Shown: piece by piece, positions 18,386 to 25,973 of the stretch
Layout: every line of letters begins with the position of its first letter
How positions within the stretch are numbered: position 1 is the first letter of the stretch
From: UBA12545 sp051024685
GTDB lineage: Bacteria; Bacillota; DSM-521; Neomoorellales; Neomoorellaceae
Length of the DNA: 64,000 nt
NCBI GenBank assembly: GCA_051024685.1
Contig: JAZHPA010000010.1
Coordinates: forward strand, 1 to 64,000
Direction: 5' to 3'
Notes under the pieces: generated by a model
Database searches by the model: none
Seen by the model: the letters and a program-made list of their open reading frames with translations, nothing else
What the model was told of the DNA's origin: nothing
Position numbers and translations under genes: made by a program

Positions 18386-18785
18386 TGGACCCAGAAATTT
18401 AGACACGGAAAATGGGGGTCCTAAGCGTCAGAATGGGTACTAGGAAACAATATCCAGCCGAACTTAAGACTAAAATCGTACTGGAAATTCTCAAGGAAGA
18501 AAAATCCATCTCCCAAATCGCTTGCATTACGGCCCAGCTTCGAAGGGAGGGATTCTTAGTCAACCGCAAAGCAGTTCCGCGCACATGCGGGAAATGGGTA
18601 TAGCCGCCATTTATCCCAAGTCATGGGGTCCACCTTATAGTTTCAGGGAGGCCTATGAGGTGATACATAAGTTTATGGACTGCTATAACAATGTCCGCAT
18701 CCACTCGAAGATAGGTTATTTAGCTCCATCGGGATATTATGATGCTTTTATCAATTTGTGCCTGATGTCTAAAATTAGGGGGTCA
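18386..18785 (+). mobile_element. Internally deleted IS3-family element with both ends
   Basis: About 400 bp. The left end TGGACCCAGAAATTTAGACA and the inverted right end TGACCCCCTAATTTTAGACA are similar over 20 bp. Inside, a start of OrfA (K-Q-Y-P-A-E-L-K-T-K-I-V-L-E-I-L-K-E-E-K) is fused to pieces of OrfB (L-R-R-E-G-F-L-V-N-R-K, then M-R-E-M-G-I-A-A-I-Y-P-K in a shifted frame, then H-S-K-I-G-Y-L-A-P). The catalytic core is missing, so it is not autonomous. Confidence 0.78.
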
Positions 18786-18996
18786 GTCCGAGGGCGACCG
18801 CCGGGGTTGAAGGAGAGGCCGCTGCCCTGCTGTGACCTTGCTCCTCTCCCTATTCTAGGCTGGCTTTCCTGTGGGGGTTTGGCCGGGGGGCGTTTGTAAA
18901 AGTGCTGGAAATGCCGGGTTTTTACAGAGTATAATATTTTCGTGAGGCGGCGACGGAATGAGTGACGAAGACAGGCGAAGAAGGAGAGCGAGAAAT

Positions 18997-19290
18997 ATGT
19001 ACTTTCGTCTTGAATTGGAAAAACTCCAAAAAAGGGCCGTGCCCGTGTTGAAGAAGCACGGGGTGGCGAGGGCAGCTATATTCGGTTCTATTGCCCGGGG
19101 AGAGGCACGCGAGGATAGCGACCTGGACTTCCTTGTCGAGTTTGAAGGTCAGAAGACACTGTTGGACCTGGTGGCGCTCCAGCAGGAACTGGAAAAGGTT
19201 ACGAATAAGAAAGTGGACGTGGTGACGTACGCATCCCTAAACCCCAGGATAAGGGAACAAATAATTAGAGAGCAGGTGAAGATCCTTTGA
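18997..19290 (+). CDS. mntA: MNT-type nucleotidyltransferase (antitoxin of a HEPN/MNT pair)
   Basis: A 97-aa minimal nucleotidyltransferase. The active-site pattern G-S-I-A-R-G-E-A-R-E-D-S-D-L-D-F-L-V (G-S followed by the D-x-D pair) is complete. In characterised HEPN/MNT systems this protein AMPylates and so silences the HEPN ribonuclease encoded next to it. The ATG at 18997 has an AAGGAG site at 10 nt; an in-frame ATG at 18958 with a weaker site would add 13 mostly Arg residues. It overlaps the HEPN start by 4 nt (TTGA), the usual coupling. Confidence 0.85.
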   Translation: MYFRLELEKLQKRAVPVLKKHGVARAAIFGSIARGEAREDSDLDFLVEFEGQKTLLDLVALQQELEKVTNKKVDVVTYASLNPRIREQIIREQVKIL

Positions 19291-19634
19291 GACCCCACGA
19301 AAAGGATAAGATATTCCTGGAACACATGTTGGAAAGCATTCAGCGCATAGAGGATTACGTTAAAGGTGTAACCAGGGACGAATTCTTTGAAGACTTTCAG
19401 CTACAGGACGCGGTTATACGGAGGCTTGAGGTCATCGGCGAGGCGGCCAGGCAGCTGTCTGCTGACCTTAAGGCCAGACACCATAATATTCCGTGGGCCC
19501 AAGTGATAGGCATGAGGAATATCTTGATACACGAATACTTTGGCGTCGATTTAGGGCTAGTCTGAGCTACCGTCCATAAAGACCTTCCTGTTCTGCGGGA
19601 TGCCATGCTTGAAATCCTTAACTACTTTTGGTAA
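19287..19634 (+). pseudogene. hepT: HEPN-domain (DUF86) ribonuclease toxin gene with in-frame TGA
   Basis: HepT-like protein. The open frame stops at 19563-19565 after 92 residues, but the same frame continues past that TGA for another 22 codons with typical family sequence (A-T-V-H-K-D-L-P-V-L-R-D-A-M-L) to a TAA at 19632-19634. Family members normally have Trp at the stop position, so TGG to TGA is the simplest explanation. The catalytic R-x4-H motif (R-N-I-L-I-H-E-Y) lies before the stop, so a truncated product might retain some activity. TTG start overlapping the MNT stop. The region 19635-19892 downstream holds no recognisable gene. Confidence 0.8.
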
Positions 19635-19892
19635 GTGCTTCTCGAGCTGAAAATTTACCCCCTGAAAAAGTAAGGGTTGGTCAGCAGTCTCCTAGGACAT
19701 ACTCCGTACGAGGAAGAGGGGCCGAAGTCGTCATTGTGCCAGACCGGTAGCCGGGCTTCAAACCCGAAGAATAAAGAGAAGGAGCCGGTACAGTGGAACC
19801 CTACATTCAGATGGCCTTCTCTCGACTGAGATGGCCTGCTCGTACATAATACCTGGCCCGCGCCGGTGTATCCGGTGCGGTGGGTCCGCAAG

Positions 19893-21611
19893 TCACCGCA
19901 GGGGTGTTGCCTCCCCGGCCGAGGACCAGGCTATCTCCAGCATCTTGCCCAAATTCAGATAATCCTTGTACAGCTTTTGATACGTGGCGGCCTTTTCCGG
20001 GTCGGGGGCATATGCCTGGCTAAAGCCGCGACCCATCTTTTTCTGGGCCTCCTCAACCTTCGGATATAGCCCGGCGGCCACGGCGCCGAACATGGCGGCC
20101 CCCAGGGCACAGGCCTGATCCGCAGCCGCTACCTTGATGGGCATGTCCAGGACATCCGCCAGAACCTGCATGACAAAGTCGTTTTTCCTGGCGATGCCGC
20201 CCAGGGCGATGACCTCTCTAATTTCCAGTCCTTCTTTCATAAGATGCTCGTTGATGGCCTTGGAGCCGAAGGCCGTGGCCTCCACCAGGGCCCGGAAGAC
20301 CTTGGGGGCGGTGCTCCCCAGGGTCAGGCCTACAACGGCCCCCTTGAGGGTTTGATCCGCGTAGGGTGTCCGGCGCCCGTTGAGCCAGTCCAGGGCCAGC
20401 AGTCCCGTGGACCCGGCAGGAATCCAGGCCGCTTCTTCGGAAAGGCGCCGGAGGAGGTCATCTTCGAGCTGCCTGCGCAGCTTTTCTCCCGTTTCCCTAT
20501 CTACCAGGGAACTTTCCGGCAGCAGGGCCTTTAGAGGCCAGGAAAGGAGTTCCTTAAACCAGGCATAGACGTCGCCGTAAGCTGACTGGCCCGCCTCGAG
20601 ACCGATAAGGCCCGGGATTACCGAACCGTCTACCTGGCCGCAGATGCCGCTGATTAATTTGGTGCCTATCTTTTCCTTGGGGACCACCATTATATCGCAG
20701 GTTGAGGTGCCCATTATTTTCACCAGGACACCGGGGGTAATTCCGCCGCCTACGGCGCCCACATGGGCATCCACGGCCCCGACGGCTACCGGAATGCCTG
20801 GTGGCAGGCCCAAGCGCTCCGCCCAGGCTGGAGTTAGCCTTCCGGCCGGCTTATCCGCCGTATACGTGGCCGTGTAGAGGCGGCCTGGGAGGCCCTGGAG
20901 GAGGGGGTCGATATGGACCAGGAATTCCTCGGGGGGTAGCCCTCCCCAATCCTCGTGCCACATGGCCTTATGACCGGCCGCGCAGCGGCTCCTCTTTATC
21001 CTCCTGGGATCTTCGGTGCCGGTCAAGAGGGCCGGGATCCAGTCGCACTGTTCCACCCAGGAAAAGGCCGCCGACCGCACATCCTCATCGTGACGCAACA
21101 CGTGGAGGATCTTGGCCCAGAACCATTCCGAGGAATAGACGCCTCCTACATACTTGGTGAAATCGGTACCGCCCCAGTGGCGGGCCGCATGGTTGATCTC
21201 TCCGGCTTCCTCCACGGCGGTGTGGTCCTTCCACAGGATGAACATGGCATTGGGATTCTCGCTAAATTCAGGCAATAGGGCCAGGGGCCTCCCGTGGACG
21301 TCGACGGGAGCCGGGGTGGAACCAGTAGTGTCCACGCCGATACCCACCACCCTTGCAGCCGCCCCGGGCGGAAGTTTGGCCAGCGCCCCCCTGACCGCGG
21401 CCTCCATACCTTCAATATAGTCAAGGGGGTGCTGGCGGAACCGGTTCTCCGCCGGATCGCAGTACATCCCTGCGGACCACCGCCGGTAATAGGCCACTTC
21501 ACCGGCCAGTTCCTCTCCCGTGGCGGCATCGACTACCAGCGCCCGCACCGAATCAGTACCGAAGTCAAGACCCATCACCAGGCTGTGATCATGCTCGGCA
21601 TTACGGCTCAT
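19893..21611 (-). CDS. araB: Ribulokinase-type FGGY kinase
   Basis: A 572-aa FGGY carbohydrate kinase matching the ribulokinase branch in length and motifs: M-G-L-D-F-G-T-D-S-V-R-A near the N terminus, G-G-V-Y-S-S-E-W-F-W-A-K near residue 150, D-A-H-V-G-A-V-G-G-G and the G-G-I-A-R-K-N phosphate loop near 480. Characterised members phosphorylate L- or D-ribulose at O5. It is the last gene of the rhamnose/microcompartment operon, adjoining rhaB. No araA or araD is present in the window, so it may act on another ketose or serve a pathway completed elsewhere. Confidence 0.87.
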   Translation of the reverse strand: MSRNAEHDHSLVMGLDFGTDSVRALVVDAATGEELAGEVAYYRRWSAGMYCDPAENRFRQHPLDYIEGMEAAVRGALAKLPPGAAARVVGIGVDTTGSTPAPVDVHGRPLALLPEFSENPNAMFILWKDHTAVEEAGEINHAARHWGGTDFTKYVGGVYSSEWFWAKILHVLRHDEDVRSAAFSWVEQCDWIPALLTGTEDPRRIKRSRCAAGHKAMWHEDWGGLPPEEFLVHIDPLLQGLPGRLYTATYTADKPAGRLTPAWAERLGLPPGIPVAVGAVDAHVGAVGGGITPGVLVKIMGTSTCDIMVVPKEKIGTKLISGICGQVDGSVIPGLIGLEAGQSAYGDVYAWFKELLSWPLKALLPESSLVDRETGEKLRRQLEDDLLRRLSEEAAWIPAGSTGLLALDWLNGRRTPYADQTLKGAVVGLTLGSTAPKVFRALVEATAFGSKAINEHLMKEGLEIREVIALGGIARKNDFVMQVLADVLDMPIKVAAADQACALGAAMFGAVAAGLYPKVEEAQKKMGRGFSQAYAPDPEKAATYQKLYKDYLNLGKMLEIAWSSAGEATPLR

Positions 21612-23084
21612 TTAGCTCACCAGCCCGACAAATTTCGCGTATTTTTCGTCCCATTCCCCTTGGTCTTCGGGTTCATAGGTCTTCAGGGCAAAGGAACGGC
21701 GCACGATTTCCCGGCCTTCATCCAGGTTGCTGATTTCCCCCATGGCCATGGCCTGGACCAGGAGGTTACCGACGGCGGTAGCCTCCACCGGGCCGGCCAC
21801 CACCGGCCGTCCCGTGGCGCCGGCGGTAAACCGGCAGAGGAGCTCGTTTTGTGTACCGCCGCCCACCATGTGAACGACCGCCAGTCTCTTCCCCAGGATG
21901 CCCTCCAGCCTTTCCAGTACCCAGCGGTACTTTAGGGCCAGGCTCTCCAGGGCGCATCTAATAATCTCTCCTTTGGTTTCCGGTACCGGCTGGCCCGTTT
22001 CCCGACAGTAAGCCTGAATGGCCTCCGGCATATTTTCTGGATTAAGGAAGGCAGGATGGTCCGGATCCACCACGGCCGGAATGGGTTGCGCCTCCCGGGC
22101 CATGGCCGCGAGTTCCCCGTAACTGAAATTTTCCCCCATGCGGGCCCAGGTACGGCGGCATTCCTGCACCAGCCATAATCCGGTTACGTTTTTCAGGAGT
22201 CTGAAGGTGCCCCCAACACCACCCTCGTTGGTGAAGTTCAGTTTGAGGGTCTGGTCATTAATTACCGGTTCCCTTACCTCCGTCCCTACCAGCGACCAGG
22301 TGCCGCAGCTGATGTACATGTAGTCCGGCCCTGTTGCCGGTACGGCGGCTACGGCGCTGGCGGTATCGTGACTTCCGGGAAGAATAACGGTTATCTCCCC
22401 CGCCCCCGTTTCCCTGGCCACTCCCGGCAGTACGGGTCCGAGGACCGTGCCCGCAGGGTTGACGTCCGGAAGCATATGCACCGGCAAATCGAACCTGGTA
22501 AGCAAATCGACAGCCCAGGTGCCGGTACGGGGGTTGTACATCTGGGTAGTGGTGGCGTTGGTGAATTCCCCGGCTTTTACCCCTGTGAAAAAGTAGTTAA
22601 AAAGGTCCGGGATCATCAACATGGTGCGGGTCTGTTTTAACAGGGCAGGCTGTTGCTGCCGCCAGGCCAGGAGTTGATAAAGGGAGTTGAAAGGCAAAAA
22701 CTGGATTCCCGTCTGGGAGAAAATCTCTTCCTTAGAGACAAGCTTAAAGGCTTCCTCCATTACCCCTTCCGTACGGCGGTCACGGTAGTGGTAGGGATTG
22801 CTCAAGAGGATATCCCTTTCTCCCAAGAGGGCGAAGTCTACTCCCCAAGTGTCGACGGCCATGCCTTTTAAGTCCCTTCCGTAACGGGCTGCCGCCCGGC
22901 GCAGGCCTTCCTTCATTTCATGAAAGAGGCGTAAGACATCCCAGTGAAGGCCGTCCGGCACCCGTACAGGTTCATTGGGAAAACGATAAATTTCTTCCAG
23001 GGTGAGGCGGCCGTCCTGCAGAGTACCCACTATGGCCCTGCCGCTTTCGGCCCCCAGGTCAAAGGCAAGATAACCCATCCCCAT
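21612..23084 (-). CDS. rhaB: L-rhamnulokinase
   Basis: A 490-aa FGGY-family kinase that phosphorylates L-rhamnulose (or a similar 6-deoxyketose such as L-fuculose) at O1. Seen are the N-terminal A-F-D-L-G-A-E-S-G-R-A, the D-T-W-G-V-D-F-A-L-L motif, I-S-C-G-T-W-S-L-V-G and the C-terminal M-V-G-G-G-T-Q-N-E-L-L, all hallmarks of RhaB. It follows ackA by 27 nt and abuts araB. The product, rhamnulose-1-phosphate, is the substrate expected for the aldolase at 29772. Confidence 0.92.
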   Translation of the reverse strand: MGMGYLAFDLGAESGRAIVGTLQDGRLTLEEIYRFPNEPVRVPDGLHWDVLRLFHEMKEGLRRAAARYGRDLKGMAVDTWGVDFALLGERDILLSNPYHYRDRRTEGVMEEAFKLVSKEEIFSQTGIQFLPFNSLYQLLAWRQQQPALLKQTRTMLMIPDLFNYFFTGVKAGEFTNATTTQMYNPRTGTWAVDLLTRFDLPVHMLPDVNPAGTVLGPVLPGVARETGAGEITVILPGSHDTASAVAAVPATGPDYMYISCGTWSLVGTEVREPVINDQTLKLNFTNEGGVGGTFRLLKNVTGLWLVQECRRTWARMGENFSYGELAAMAREAQPIPAVVDPDHPAFLNPENMPEAIQAYCRETGQPVPETKGEIIRCALESLALKYRWVLERLEGILGKRLAVVHMVGGGTQNELLCRFTAGATGRPVVAGPVEATAVGNLLVQAMAMGEISNLDEGREIVRRSFALKTYEPEDQGEWDEKYAKFVGLVS

Positions 23085-23111
23085 CCAGCTCCTTTGGTTT
23101 TTTAGTAAGTA

Positions 23112-24317
23112 TTATCCCTCTTGCCGGGCTCCGCCGGGGTCCTTCCCGGTCAAGACCTTTACCGTTTCCCGGGCGATCATCACCTCTTCGTCGGTATGCA
23201 CCACTAAGACCTTCACCCGGGACTCCGGGCTGGAGATTAGGCGGTCACCGCTCCCCTTTTCATTCCGTTCGGCCTCCAGCTCAATACCCAGAAATTCCAG
23301 CCCCCTGCATATCTCCCGGCGCAGGCTACTGCTCCTCTCCCCCACACCACCGGAAAAGATCAGGACATCAATACCGCCCATGGCTGCCGCATAGGCGCCG
23401 ATATATTTCTTAGCCCGGTAGGCCAAAACGTCGAGGGCTATCCGGGCCCTTTCGTGCCCCCGGCGGGCGGCTTCCTCCACCGCCCGGTAATCATTGCTGA
23501 CGCCCGATATCCCCAGCCAGCCGCTCCTTTTATTGATTACCTCCTCCAGGGCCTCGGGTCCGAGGCCTTCCTGGCGCAGGAGATAAACGAGGACTCCGGG
23601 GTCCACATCGCCGCAGCGGGTTGACTGGAGTAGCCCTTCCGTCGGCGTAAAGCCCGTGGAGACGTCCACGGATTCGCCGCCAAGGCAGGCGTTGGCCGTC
23701 GTCCCGCTGCCGAGCATAAGGGAAACGATTTTTAATTCTTTGAGATCCCTTCCCAGCAGAGAAGCGGCGCGCTGGACCATGAAGGAGAAGGTTATACCGT
23801 GAAAGCCGTAACGGCGAATCCCATAGCGCTCGTAAAATTCATAGGGCAACCCGTAAAGGTATGCCCGGGGAGGCAAAGTAAGGTGAAAGGTATTGTCGCA
23901 CACGGCCACCTGGGGTACTTCCGGGAGAAGCCTGGCTACGGCCTCGATGCCGGCAATATTGGCCGGGTTATGCAACGGCGCGAGGTGGCAGCAGGCTTTT
24001 AAAGTTGCCAGAACCTCATCATCAATCCGGGCCGGCCTCCGGAGGCTCGCGCCGCCGTGAACCACCCGGTGCCCTACGGCCTCTATGGGGTAAGGCCGCA
24101 GCAACTTGAGGATTTCCTCCAGGGCTTGGCCATAATCGCCCCGGGGTAAGGGTTTATGCAGTTCCTCCTCCCCCGCCGCGCGGTCGAGGTGATGAAGGAT
24201 AGTCTCCGGCCCCCCCACTCCTTCAACCCTGCCCTGAACCAGCACCCTCTCTTCCGGCATGGAAAAGAGTTTGTATTTTACCGAAGACCCACCGCAGTTT
24301 ATGGCCAGTACTTGCAT
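23112..24317 (-). CDS. ackA: Acetate/propionate kinase (microcompartment-linked)
   Basis: A 401-aa acetokinase-family enzyme (N-C-G-G-S-S-V-K-Y-K at the N terminus, H-R-V-V-H-G-G, and F-S-G-G-V-G-E-R-S near 320). It converts acyl phosphate and ADP to acid and ATP. Lying after pduP-pduL, the expected substrate is lactyl phosphate, giving lactate and ATP; acetyl or propionyl phosphate are alternatives, as for PduW. There is no N-terminal targeting helix, so it probably works outside the shell. Confidence 0.9.
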   Translation of the reverse strand: MQVLAINCGGSSVKYKLFSMPEERVLVQGRVEGVGGPETILHHLDRAAGEEELHKPLPRGDYGQALEEILKLLRPYPIEAVGHRVVHGGASLRRPARIDDEVLATLKACCHLAPLHNPANIAGIEAVARLLPEVPQVAVCDNTFHLTLPPRAYLYGLPYEFYERYGIRRYGFHGITFSFMVQRAASLLGRDLKELKIVSLMLGSGTTANACLGGESVDVSTGFTPTEGLLQSTRCGDVDPGVLVYLLRQEGLGPEALEEVINKRSGWLGISGVSNDYRAVEEAARRGHERARIALDVLAYRAKKYIGAYAAAMGGIDVLIFSGGVGERSSSLRREICRGLEFLGIELEAERNEKGSGDRLISSPESRVKVLVVHTDEEVMIARETVKVLTGKDPGGARQEG

Positions 24318-24377
24318 TCTTTTCCCCCTCTTATTGCCTATAACCCGCCTTGCCGGGAGATTCTTGCGGACCCGGTT

Positions 24378-24656
24378 TTACCGTGGGAAGCCTTTGACAT
24401 CCCCCTCAACCTTATCCACAATACCTACTATGGTCATGTCCACCGGGGCATGGGGGACGCCCAACCCTAGCCTGGCGCCGCTGCCCGTAGTCACCAGGAC
24501 CACTTCACCCTTGCCAGCGCCCACGGCGTCCACCGCCACGAGAGTCTGCCCCCGGCGACCCCCATCCAGGGGCCGGATGAGCAGGAGCTTAGTCCCGGTC
24601 AGGCTTTCGTGTTTGCGGGTGGCCACTACCGTACCCGTTACTTCGGCAATAAACAT
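24378..24656 (-). CDS. EutN/CcmL-family microcompartment vertex protein (BMC-P)
   Basis: A 92-aa pentamer-forming shell protein that caps the vertices of the icosahedral shell. It begins M-F-I-A-E-V-T-G-T-V-V-A-T-R-K with G-T-K-L-L-L-I-R-P, and later V-D-A-V-G-A-G-K-G-E-V-V-L-V-T-T-G-S-G-A-R, the standard EutN fold. It is the only BMC-P gene in the operon. It lies 4 nt after pduL. Confidence 0.92.
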   Translation of the reverse strand: MFIAEVTGTVVATRKHESLTGTKLLLIRPLDGGRRGQTLVAVDAVGAGKGEVVLVTTGSGARLGLGVPHAPVDMTIVGIVDKVEGDVKGFPR

Positions 24657-24660
24657 TTTC

Positions 24661-25335
24661 TCACCTTATTTCCACTTCGTCGTTACACCGGAGCCCGGCG
24701 GCATTGGCATCGTCGGTGTCGATGTGCATTACCAGTCTGAACTTAGGGCTAACCCGCACCTGGACGCCCCCGAAGATGGTAGGCCGTTCCGCATCAACGG
24801 TGCGTACCGTTACTTCGTCGTTGTCCTTTAGTCCCCACCTTGCGGCATCTACGGGGCTCATGTGGATGTGGCGGTTGGCGATAATGGCCCCTTCCGGGAG
24901 GGTAACCGACCCCTTGGGTCCCACCAGGGTAATGGGAGCGGAACCGGCCAGGTCTCCCGAACGACGCACCGGTGCCGCAATACCCAGGTAAATGGCATCG
25001 GTACGGGAGATCTCCACTTGAGTACGGTCGCGCACCGGCCCCAGAACCCTGACGTTGGTCAAGGGGCGCAGCTTCGGCCCAACCAGGGTTACCACTTCGT
25101 TGGCCGCAAATTCCCCCGGCTGATAAAGGTCGTTCCTCTTAGTAAGCTGGTAACCGGGGCCGAAAAGAATATCAATTTCACTCTGGGCCAGGTGGACGTG
25201 GCGGGCGGATACGGCAACGGGAACGCGTTTAGCCATTGAGGCGGGGGCAGTACGGGCAAGGTTTCTGCCCCGGCGGGCTTCAAGTTCGGCCAGGACTTCT
25301 CGGGTTATCAACTCCACAAGGGCTGCATTGGACAT
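24661..25335 (-). CDS. pduL: PduL-type phosphotransacylase
   Basis: A 224-aa zinc enzyme that exchanges CoA for phosphate on an acyl group. Both duplicated halves are visible with metal-binding His clusters: V-S-A-R-H-V-H-L-A-Q near 55 and N-R-H-I-H-M-S-P near 155. The first 22 residues (L-V-E-L-I-T-R-E-V-L-A-E-L) form an amphipathic helix followed by a linker, typical of encapsulation peptides, so it should lie in the shell lumen with PduP. Expected step: lactyl-CoA to lactyl phosphate, regenerating CoA inside. Confidence 0.93.
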   Translation of the reverse strand: MSNAALVELITREVLAELEARRGRNLARTAPASMAKRVPVAVSARHVHLAQSEIDILFGPGYQLTKRNDLYQPGEFAANEVVTLVGPKLRPLTNVRVLGPVRDRTQVEISRTDAIYLGIAAPVRRSGDLAGSAPITLVGPKGSVTLPEGAIIANRHIHMSPVDAARWGLKDNDEVTVRTVDAERPTIFGGVQVRVSPKFRLVMHIDTDDANAAGLRCNDEVEIR

Positions 25336-25424
25336 TTGGCGATCACCCTGCTCTATGATGGTCAGAGTTCATATTTTTGTACTTTATTCCCGGGCAATGA
25401 TTATTTCCGGGGAGCTATCGTCCT

Positions 25425-25973
25425 TTACACCAGCTGTTCCCAGACCCCCGGGTGGGGAGCGGGAATAACGACGGCATCTACCAGTTCTCCTTCCTCCTTT
25501 AAGGGCCGGGACGCTGCTTCTACGGCCGCCTGAACTGCAGCCACGCCGCCGCCGATGAGTACCACTCCTTTCCCTCCGAGGCCGAAGGCCGGACGGATAT
25601 CAAGCAGTTGAACCACGGCAGCTTTAGCAGCCGTATCTGCAGCCCTGATGGCCGCCGTAACGCTGAAGGTCTCGAGGACGCCCAGGGCACCTGCGGCTAC
25701 GCCTGGCGCTACCCCGGCCAGGGCGGTAAGGACATCCGGATGGAGGTTACCCAGAATTAAGCTGGCAACCACCGTTACCCCGCCTATCTTCACGCCATGC
25801 TCCACGGCACTGGCCACGGCACCGATTTCGCCGCTTATGACAATGAGGCTTTTACCGGGACACGTGGTACGTATCTTTACTTCTACCGGCGCCGCCTTAA
25901 GGCAACCGTCGGCGACCATTAAACCCCGGGCGATGCTTTTCACTTCGATGAGGCCGATGGCGACTCCCAGCAG
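25425..25973 (-). CDS. pduT: PduT-like trimeric shell protein (BMC-T) with a putative 4Fe-4S pore
   Basis: A 182-aa tandem-BMC protein. The first BMC domain starts G-V-A-I-G-L-I-E-V-K-S-I-A-R-G-L and the second G-A-L-G-V-L-E-T-F-S-V-T-A-A-I. The R-T-T-C-P-G-K loop carries a single Cys at the place where PduT binds a 4Fe-4S cluster in the trimer pore. A GTG at 25943 would cut off the first beta strand. The only starts that keep it are CTG codons at 25973 or 25970, with a GGAGG site 6 nt before the first and a TGA immediately upstream, so a CTG start is proposed. It overlaps pduS by 34 nt. Confidence 0.88.
   Translation of the reverse strand: MLGVAIGLIEVKSIARGLMVADGCLKAAPVEVKIRTTCPGKSLIVISGEIGAVASAVEHGVKIGGVTVVASLILGNLHPDVLTALAGVAPGVAAGALGVLETFSVTAAIRAADTAAKAAVVQLLDIRPAFGLGGKGVVLIGGGVAAVQAAVEAASRPLKEEGELVDAVVIPAPHPGVWEQLV

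Noticed and set aside
19563..19565. Selenocysteine at the TGA in the HEPN gene
   Set aside because: The family has Trp here, no downstream SECIS-like stem was seen, and a TGG to TGA change is simpler.
19655..19891. A 78-codon minus-strand gene after the ribulokinase
   Set aside because: No ribosome site, no recognised motif, and composition unlike its neighbours; treated as non-coding.
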